Assembly (NCBI GenBank): GCA_041485285.1
Contig: JBGPJF010000020.1
Location: 1-38,264 of the forward strand
Direction of reading: 5' to 3'
Length of the DNA stretch: 38,264 nucleotides
From: DATEUP01 sp041485285
GTDB taxonomy: Archaea; Thermoplasmatota; DTKX01; DATEUP01
The notes under the pieces are model-generated. The model saw only the letters and a list, made by a program, of their open reading frames with translations, did not search any database and was not told the origin of the DNA. The translations under genes and the position numbers were made by a program. This document shows positions 32,249 through 38,264 of the stretch, one piece after another; the first letter of the stretch is position 1; each line of letters opens with the position of its first letter.

Positions 32249-32677
32249 ATGGGGGCGGCAACGGGAAAGGGCGCGGCCAAAGGGAAGAGCACGCCGCCGG
32301 TCGGCGAGCGCGCGAAGGCTTTCGCGTTCGAAGGGCTGCCCGAAAAGGACCGCTTTGGGATCTTCGACCCGGCGCTCCGCGGGTTCTTTTTCGTCGGCGT
32401 GATGTTCGGCGTGGTCTTCGGGATCGGACTTGTGCTTGCCCTTGCAGGCGCAGGCGCCGTCGGGTGGGGGGCGGGCGGGGCCTTGGCGCTGCTGGTCATT
32501 GTGGGGGGCGCGTGGGGGTACCGCCGGATCTGGCGCAAGCCGTCGGAGCGCGAGATGCTGCTTGCCTTGGCGCGCGAGGACGACGAAGCCCGCAAGATGC
32601 TCGCGCAACTCGCGATGTCCGGGGGAAAGGGCAAGGCGGCGGGCCATGACCCGAACGGGGAGCGCGCCCACGAATAA
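32249..32677 (+). CDS. small two-segment membrane protein of the transporter operon
   Basis: This 142-residue protein is not recognised. A Lys/Gly-rich N-terminus and an acidic/aromatic stretch (EKDRFGIFDPALRG) precede two adjacent membrane segments (about 49-68 and 74-91). A charged helical cytoplasmic tail follows (WRKPSEREMLLALAREDDEAR). ATG 32249 has AAGGAG about ten bases upstream; GTG 32228, whose GTGA overlaps the dppF stop, would add seven residues. Its position at the end of the peptide-importer operon suggests an accessory membrane subunit that could contact the extra membrane domains of DppD and DppF, but this is inference. Confidence 0.7.
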   Translation: MGAATGKGAAKGKSTPPVGERAKAFAFEGLPEKDRFGIFDPALRGFFFVGVMFGVVFGIGLVLALAGAGAVGWGAGGALALLVIVGGAWGYRRIWRKPSEREMLLALAREDDEARKMLAQLAMSGGKGKAAGHDPNGERAHE

Positions 32678-32727
32678 CCAACAAAGGGTTTAGTAGCCCC
32701 CCGACGGCTAGGCGCGACCGGCTCCAG

Positions 32728-35700
32728 ATGGCACGGTTTTCGAGGACGCCCCTCACAAGCGCCATCGTCGTAACGATGCTGATGCCGTGGGCGGCGGGCC
32801 TGCCGGGCACTCCGTGGACGGAACTGCCCGCGCGGCAAGACCTACAGTTCAAACTCGGCGCGTTCGACCCGCTGCTCGACGTGATTCCGGCGGGCGGGCG
32901 GCTTGCAGCGCTCGACGGCGAGGGGCCCTTCGTGGTTCAATTTCCCGGCGAGGCACACTCGGCGCAGGCGCTTGCAATCGAGCGGGCGGGCGGAACGGTC
33001 GTTGGCCACCTCGGCCACGGCGGGTTCGTCGCGGTGGGGGCTGCGGGGCTCGGGGCCGCGCTGAAGGGGATCGACGGCGTCCGCTGGGTCGGCCGCGTCC
33101 CCCCCTCGCTGCGCCTTGACCCGGCGGCGAGCGGGGCGGGGACCGTGGAGCTAAGCTACGGCGGCGCGCCGGGCGTGTTGATGGAGGAGCTCCGCAGCGT
33201 GAGCGCCACGGCGCTCGCCCTCGGCGCGGTGTCGGCCGTCGTGCGGCCGGGGCAAGGCGGGGCTGCAGCGCTTGCGTCGCTCCCGCATGTCCTGTTTGTT
33301 TCTCCTTACACGCCCCCGGCGCCGTCGAACTTCCGCGCGGTCGTTACGGACGGGATCCGGCAGCCCGCCAACGCGTCGGCCTACACGAGTGCCGGCGGCG
33401 GCCTTTGGACGTTCAACGGCAACCCCGGCGACCCCCGCTTCCTCGGCTACACGGGCGCCGGCGTCACGGTGGACGTCACCGACGAAGGCGTGGACACCTC
33501 CCACCCTGCCTTCGCCGGCCGGCTTGGCACTTCGACCACGTGGTCGGGAGTCCCGGCGGGACAGGACTTCACGGGCCACGGGACGCACGTGGCGGCAAGC
33601 GCCCTTGGCGACGGGTCGTATTTCGCGGCGGACGGCCCGCTTGCGCCCGGCCTCTACGCGGGCGCGGCCCCCGGCGCGACGCTCGTGGCGCAGAACTACG
33701 ACCTTACCGCGATGAACTACAGCGCGCTTGCCGAGTTTGCGGCCACCGCCGGCGCCACGATCTCGGTGAACTCGTGGGGCAACGGCAGCGGCCCGGCCCT
33801 TGGCGCGTACACGCCGGCGGCCGCCGAGTACGACAACCTGACGCGCGACGCCTCGCCCTCGACCGTCGGCGACCAGCCGCTGCTCTTCGTGTTCGCGGCG
33901 GGCAACGAGATGAACGCGCCGGGCTCCATCGACTCGCCGGCCACGGCGAAAAATGTCCTCACGGTGGGGGCGACGGGCAACGACTACCCCGGCCTCTCCA
34001 CTTCCTTACAGGTCGCGCTGTTCTCGTCGTTTGGCTACACGGATGACGGCCGCGTCAAGCCCGACCTCGTCGCGCCCGGCGAAATGGTCGCGTCGGCCCG
34101 CTCTTCGATGGGCCCCGGGGGCACGGGGGTGCTGCCGCCGTACGCGGGGACCTCCTACGCCTACCGCAACGGGACCTCGATGGCCGGGCCGCAGGTGGCA
34201 GGCGCTGCGGCGGTGGCCACGCAGTACCTGCGCGACGCGCGCCAGGTCGTGGCAACCCCCGCGCTGCTGAAAGCGCTGCTCATCAACGGGGCTGAGCCGC
34301 TGCCGGGCGTGGCGTGGCCCGGGCCCGAGCAAGGGTGGGGGCGCCTCAACCTGTCCGCGTCGCTCTTTGGAGCCGGCGCGTCCCGCGTCGACTTCGTCCA
34401 GGAGGGCTTCCGGACGTTCCAAGGCGACGGCCTCACCGACTTCGTGCAGTTCTCCGTCGCCCTCGACGCCGGGTCGCAGTTCCGGGTATCGCTCGTGTGG
34501 ACCGACCACGAGAACAGCCCCCTTGCCTCGCCCGCGCTCTGGAACGACCTCGACCTCGAAGTGCGCGACCCGACGGGCGCGCTGGTGTACCTCGGCAACC
34601 GGATCAACGCGACCACGGGGTATTCGGAGGACGTGATGCCCGGCCACTTCGACGGCGTCAACAATGTCGAGGCCGTCCGCATCGCGTCGGCCGCGGCCGG
34701 CAACTGGAGCATCTTCGTGCGGTCGAACAAGTGGGACTCCTTTGCGCAGACCTTTGCGCTCGCCTACTCCGGGGCGATCAACCAGTCGCAGCCCGATCTC
34801 TCCGTGCAGTCGCTCGCCCTCGAAGGCGCGCCGGGCCGGATCGACTCGGGGGGGACCGTCACCCTCGACGGGGACGCCGCCAACCACGGGGGGTCGGCCG
34901 CGATGGGCGTCGTGGTCGAGGCGTTCGACGCCAACGACGCGCTCGCCCCGGCGTATGCAAGTGCGAACCTCGGCACCCTTGCGCCGGGGGGGCGCGCGCC
35001 CTTCTCGCTGCCCTTCCAGCCGCCCGACGGCGACAACTCGGTCGAAGTGCGCGTGCGCTTCGGGGGCACGGATGGCGACCCGGCCGACAACAAAGCGCCC
35101 GTCGCGTTCTTTGTGACGCGCATCCAGCCGCAGCTGGGCGGCGCCGCCGAGGCGATCGCGCAGCCCGGCGAGGCCGCCACCTTCGCGCTCACCGCGACGA
35201 ACCGCGGGAACATCGCCGACACGCTGCTGCTCACGGAGGCGCCCGGCGTGCGCGACCCCACATGGCCCCTTTCCCTGTCGGCGACCGTTTTTACCCTGGG
35301 GCCGGGGCAATCCGCGCCGTTCGAAGCGAACATCACGGTGCCTGCAAACGCTTCGCTTGGGGCGTCCGCCCTAGCGGAGCTTTGGCTCACTTCCTCGCAG
35401 AACACGAGCCGTGTCGACGCCCTTTCAATCACCGCGCGCGCGGGGGCTACCCACGCGCTCGCGCTCTCGAGTTCGACGCCGGCGCTTGCGCCCGCTCCCA
35501 ACAGTTCGATCTCTTTCCGCCTCCATGTCACGAACCTCGGCAACACGCCAGAGGATGTGACGGTGGCCCTCACGCCCCTATGGGTCTCCGCCTTCGCCGA
35601 TTGGATGGTCGCCTGGACCTTGGTAGGCGGCAACGCCACGGTTGCACGTGGCGACGGCGTCGACCTCGACCTGTATGCCAACAACACGGACCGGGGAGAT

Positions 35701-36654
35701 GCCGGCTACCGCGGGGAGCTGCAGGTCCGCGCCACGCTGGCATCCACCGGTGCAACTTTTGATCTGCTGCTGCCCGTGTTTGTCCAAGCGCAGCCGTGCC
35801 TGGCTTTTGGCAAGGCGGCCGACGCGTCCTCGGTGGTGGGGACGACCACCCACCCGGCGCTCTCCCTCGAGAACTGCGGGAATACGCGCCTCGCCGGAAA
35901 CCTCTCGTACGCGGCCGAGGACGGGCTGCGGTTCGAAGGTCCGCCGTGGTACGACCTCTTCCCCGGGCGTCAAGAGTACTTGAGCACAGACCTAACCGCA
36001 GAGCCGTTCCTCGAGGAGCGCAGTTACACCCTCCACGTCACCGCTGAAACGGGCGGCGGCCAGCGTGCCACCGTGTCGTTCGTCGTTCGCCACCGGTCGG
36101 CTGTTGACCTTGTGGAGGACGGGCCGGACGCTGTGTTTTTCGCGGAAGGGTCGTTTTTGACCGCCCATGTCACCTTCCGCAACCGCGGCGGAGCGGGCCC
36201 CGTCGCGGCGCCCCTTGTCGTTGGGCTCCCTCCGGGTTGGCGAGCCACGGTGTTTCCCGCTTTGATTCAAGCTGGGGAGGGGGAAAACGTGAGCTTCGAC
36301 ATCCTCGTCGAAGTCCCCCCCGGGGAGTCCTCGCGTGTCGTGCCCCTTACGCTCGTGTTTTATCCCGGCTCGTCCCGCGAGGGGGCTTTTTCGCCCACGG
36401 TCACGGTGCGGTGGGAGCCCCCCTCGGAGCCCCCCCACCCAGCGAACCCCGCCTGGCCAAGTTCACTTGTTGCCGCCGGGGCGGTGCTCTTTGGCACCCT
36501 ATGCGCCGCGGTTGCCGCCTTCGTCCTTTCCCGTTCCCGGGGCCTAAAACGAGCGTGCCCGGCCTGCGGCCGGAAGGCACCGCGTTTCGACACGCTTTTG
36601 AACCCCCGCTGTAGTCACTGCGGGGAGGGCCTGCTTGGCAGCCCTCCTACCTGA
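32728..36654 (+). CDS. large secreted subtilase with membrane anchor and C-terminal zinc ribbon
   Basis: This 1308-residue S8 protease has a signal peptide (1-25) and a conserved-looking N-terminal stretch (FKLGAFDPLLD, 41-51) within a propeptide-like region. The catalytic domain (about 235-540) has Asp252, His284 in GHGTH, Asn393 in AAGNE and Ser484 in NGTSMAGP. A jelly-roll-like domain (about 555-690) contains WTDHENSPLA and NDLDLEVRDPTG. A CARDB-like domain (about 695-800) and several NEW3-like sandwiches follow, with phrases TNRGNIADT and TNLGNTPEDV. A membrane segment (about 1246-1267) ends the outer part. The last 40 residues form a zinc ribbon, CPAC...CSHC (1277-1298), predicted in the cytoplasm. 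A weak AT patch (32687-32695) may be its promoter. It probably digests external protein for the neighbouring importer. Confidence 0.9.
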   Translation: MARFSRTPLTSAIVVTMLMPWAAGLPGTPWTELPARQDLQFKLGAFDPLLDVIPAGGRLAALDGEGPFVVQFPGEAHSAQALAIERAGGTVVGHLGHGGFVAVGAAGLGAALKGIDGVRWVGRVPPSLRLDPAASGAGTVELSYGGAPGVLMEELRSVSATALALGAVSAVVRPGQGGAAALASLPHVLFVSPYTPPAPSNFRAVVTDGIRQPANASAYTSAGGGLWTFNGNPGDPRFLGYTGAGVTVDVTDEGVDTSHPAFAGRLGTSTTWSGVPAGQDFTGHGTHVAASALGDGSYFAADGPLAPGLYAGAAPGATLVAQNYDLTAMNYSALAEFAATAGATISVNSWGNGSGPALGAYTPAAAEYDNLTRDASPSTVGDQPLLFVFAAGNEMNAPGSIDSPATAKNVLTVGATGNDYPGLSTSLQVALFSSFGYTDDGRVKPDLVAPGEMVASARSSMGPGGTGVLPPYAGTSYAYRNGTSMAGPQVAGAAAVATQYLRDARQVVATPALLKALLINGAEPLPGVAWPGPEQGWGRLNLSASLFGAGASRVDFVQEGFRTFQGDGLTDFVQFSVALDAGSQFRVSLVWTDHENSPLASPALWNDLDLEVRDPTGALVYLGNRINATTGYSEDVMPGHFDGVNNVEAVRIASAAAGNWSIFVRSNKWDSFAQTFALAYSGAINQSQPDLSVQSLALEGAPGRIDSGGTVTLDGDAANHGGSAAMGVVVEAFDANDALAPAYASANLGTLAPGGRAPFSLPFQPPDGDNSVEVRVRFGGTDGDPADNKAPVAFFVTRIQPQLGGAAEAIAQPGEAATFALTATNRGNIADTLLLTEAPGVRDPTWPLSLSATVFTLGPGQSAPFEANITVPANASLGASALAELWLTSSQNTSRVDALSITARAGATHALALSSSTPALAPAPNSSISFRLHVTNLGNTPEDVTVALTPLWVSAFADWMVAWTLVGGNATVARGDGVDLDLYANNTDRGDAGYRGELQVRATLASTGATFDLLLPVFVQAQPCLAFGKAADASSVVGTTTHPALSLENCGNTRLAGNLSYAAEDGLRFEGPPWYDLFPGRQEYLSTDLTAEPFLEERSYTLHVTAETGGGQRATVSFVVRHRSAVDLVEDGPDAVFFAEGSFLTAHVTFRNRGGAGPVAAPLVVGLPPGWRATVFPALIQAGEGENVSFDILVEVPPGESSRVVPLTLVFYPGSSREGAFSPTVTVRWEPPSEPPHPANPAWPSSLVAAGAVLFGTLCAAVAAFVLSRSRGLKRACPACGRKAPRFDTLLNPRCSHCGEGLLGSPPT

Positions 36655-36668
36655 GAGGAGTGTAGCGC

Positions 36669-38264
36669 GTGTCTCACCCCCCGCGACGGGCCGTACTGCT
36701 GTTGACCGTAGCCGGCGTCCTTGTGACCATGCTGAGCACCGCGACCGTCCCGGCGGCGCTCCTGTCGTCCGATTCAAATGCGTCGACCGACGCCCCTCCC
36801 ATGTACCTGCGGCTCAAGGCGGGTACCTTTGACCCGCTTCTCAACGGCGTGAATTGGGTGCCGTCAACCTACCGGCTTGACGCCATCGACCCGATGGGCG
36901 ACATCTACGTCGTCCAATTCACCGGCCTCGTGATGAAGGGCCAACGCGAGCAAATGCTTGCGCTGGGGGCCTCGTACTACTCCTACCTCCCCGACAACGC
37001 GTTCTTGATCTCGGGAAGTTCGACCGTGATCGGCGCCATCAAGGCGCTCCCGTTTGTCCGAGTCGTCGTGCCCTTCCAGCCGTACCTGCGAATCGACAGT
37101 GAACTCCTCACTTCCGCCTGGCGCAGCGCGGATGGCGATGCGCTCGTCAAGGTCGAGAACTTTGGCGACCCTGGGCGCGTGATCTCCTTTGTAGAAGCCC
37201 GCGGCGGGTCGCTCGTCCTCCAAGACGGCACGGTGAGCACGCTCAGCATCCCGCGGTCGCTACTCGCTTCGATCGCCGCGCTCCCGACGGTCGCGCACAT
37301 CGCGCCGTGGTACCCGCGGGTCCTCGACAACTACTGGTCGGCCGTGATCCAGGGCGCCCGCCAGGTGCCCGACGGCGGCTACAACCCCGCCTCGCTGCGG
37401 CTGTGGAGCTACAACCCTGCGACCGGCCTGTTCGAGGGCACGACGGGAGCGGGCGTCATCGTGGCCGTTTCCGACACCGGCCTCGACACCACCCACCCGG
37501 CCTTCGGCGGCGGGAAACTTGTGTTCTTCGACCCGATGGGAGGTCCCTACGCCGACACCTTCGGCCACGGGACGCACACCTCCGGCACGGTGCTCGGCAA
37601 CGGCGCCTACCGCGCCAACGATACGAACCTCGCCGCCCCCGCCGAGTTCGCCGGGATTGCGCCGGGCGCAAGGCTCGTGCACGAGAACATCTTCGAATCG
37701 GGCTCGTCGAACACCCTTGCGGCGCGCGACAACGCGCAGTACGGCGCCGTGGTCTCGAGCGGGTCGTGGGCCAACGGGGGCGGGTACGGCAGCGACGCGC
37801 GCCAGTACGACGGGTTCGCGCGCGACTCGTGGCCCGACACGACCAACACGAGTTCCTTCGGCGCGCAGAGCGTGCTGTACTTCTTCTCAGCGGGCAACGC
37901 CGGCAGCGCGAATTCGATCGGCAACCCGGCCGAGGGCAAGAACGTCATCGCCGTGGGCGCCACGGGCGACAACAAGAACGTCTCGTGGAACCAGATCGCC
38001 GGGTTCTCCTCGCGCGGCACGGCCGACGACGGGCGAATCAAGCCCGACCTCGTGACGCCGGGCGTCGACGTCATGAGCGCCTACTGCCCCACCTGTAGCA
38101 TGGGGGTGAGCCACGCGGTGGGCAACAGCTACGGTGAACAGTCCGGCACCTCGATGTCCTGCCCGGGCGCGGCCGGCGCTGCGGCCGTGGCCTACCAGTT
38201 TTACAAGGACCGCGAGGGGCACGCCCCGCCCGCGGACATGATGAAGGCCATCCTCCTCAACGGC
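36669..38264 (+). CDS. second large secreted subtilase, 3' end beyond window
   Basis: Only the first 532 residues are in the window; no stop is reached. The GTG start has AGGAG eight bases upstream and follows the first large subtilase by 14 bases, so they are likely co-transcribed. The signal peptide (about 8-34) leads to LRLKAGTFDPLLNG (47-60), which matches the FDPLL stretch of the neighbour. A propeptide-like region and the catalytic domain (about 255 onward) follow: Asp269 in SDTGLD, His300 in GHGTHTSG, Asn410 in SAGNA and Ser495 in SGTSMSCP, all intact. Cysteines at 473 and 476 (CPTC) may form a metal or disulfide site. It is the third subtilase in the window and a probable duplicate of its neighbour. 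Confidence 0.92.
   Translation, partial: MSHPPRRAVLLLTVAGVLVTMLSTATVPAALLSSDSNASTDAPPMYLRLKAGTFDPLLNGVNWVPSTYRLDAIDPMGDIYVVQFTGLVMKGQREQMLALGASYYSYLPDNAFLISGSSTVIGAIKALPFVRVVVPFQPYLRIDSELLTSAWRSADGDALVKVENFGDPGRVISFVEARGGSLVLQDGTVSTLSIPRSLLASIAALPTVAHIAPWYPRVLDNYWSAVIQGARQVPDGGYNPASLRLWSYNPATGLFEGTTGAGVIVAVSDTGLDTTHPAFGGGKLVFFDPMGGPYADTFGHGTHTSGTVLGNGAYRANDTNLAAPAEFAGIAPGARLVHENIFESGSSNTLAARDNAQYGAVVSSGSWANGGGYGSDARQYDGFARDSWPDTTNTSSFGAQSVLYFFSAGNAGSANSIGNPAEGKNVIAVGATGDNKNVSWNQIAGFSSRGTADDGRIKPDLVTPGVDVMSAYCPTCSMGVSHAVGNSYGEQSGTSMSCPGAAGAAAVAYQFYKDREGHAPPADMMKAILLNG

Overview
The window looks like chromosomal DNA of a high-GC archaeon, most likely an uncultured Thermoplasmatota-type euryarchaeon. 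The domain call rests on several sequence features: a 58-residue Sec61-beta gene, a class I HMG-CoA reductase, aspartate carbamoyltransferase with a zinc-binding regulatory chain (pyrB-pyrI), an SMC-ScpA pair, a tRNA-Phe gene without an encoded CCA end, and AT-rich TATA-like boxes standing about 25-35 bases upstream of several starts in otherwise very GC-rich DNA. The lineage call is inference. No mobile element, CRISPR array, rRNA gene or prophage was seen.

Layout, left to right. (1) 170-2685, minus: a class II aldolase and a TPR protein. (2) 2818-6319, plus: a lipoprotein subtilase and two single-pass surface proteins. (3) 6329-12082, minus: a probable operon of a zinc-ribbon protein, an 89-residue helical protein, SMC and ScpA; scpA carries a one-base frameshift at a CCCGGGG run. 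(4) tRNA-Phe(GAA) at 12273-12345. (5) 12420-19567, minus: a membrane-anchored beta protein, a 1303-residue exported protein with a recurring 'DLP' motif, an MFS transporter with a beta-propeller-like domain inserted in an external loop, and Sec61-beta. (6) 19662-23651, minus: an Asp-box/propeller surface protein, HMG-CoA reductase, pyrI and pyrB. (7) 23863-32677, plus: a complete Dpp/Opp-type peptide ABC transporter (PKD-bearing binding lipoprotein, two permeases, two ATPases) and a small membrane protein. (8) 32728 to the end, plus: two large secreted subtilases, the second cut by the window edge.

Together, three exported proteases plus a full peptide importer suggest a protein-degrading heterotroph that digests extracellular protein and takes up the peptides. 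The most unusual feature is the importer's ATPase pair. Both carry hydrophobic domains of four predicted membrane segments: DppD at its N-terminus, and DppF inside its nucleotide-binding domain between the Walker A motif and the Q-loop. DppF also has about 83 extra residues between the second and third of the four cysteines that are tightly grouped in DppD. These look like an undescribed membrane-tethered form of a peptide ABC ATPase. Secondary highlights are the MFS transporter with a propeller ectodomain, the DLP-repeat protein, and a subtilase with a zinc ribbon predicted on the cytoplasmic side of its membrane anchor.

Limits: everything is by eye from one sequence. Family names rest on motifs, and start codons are mostly inferred from Shine-Dalgarno-like or TATA-like spacing.
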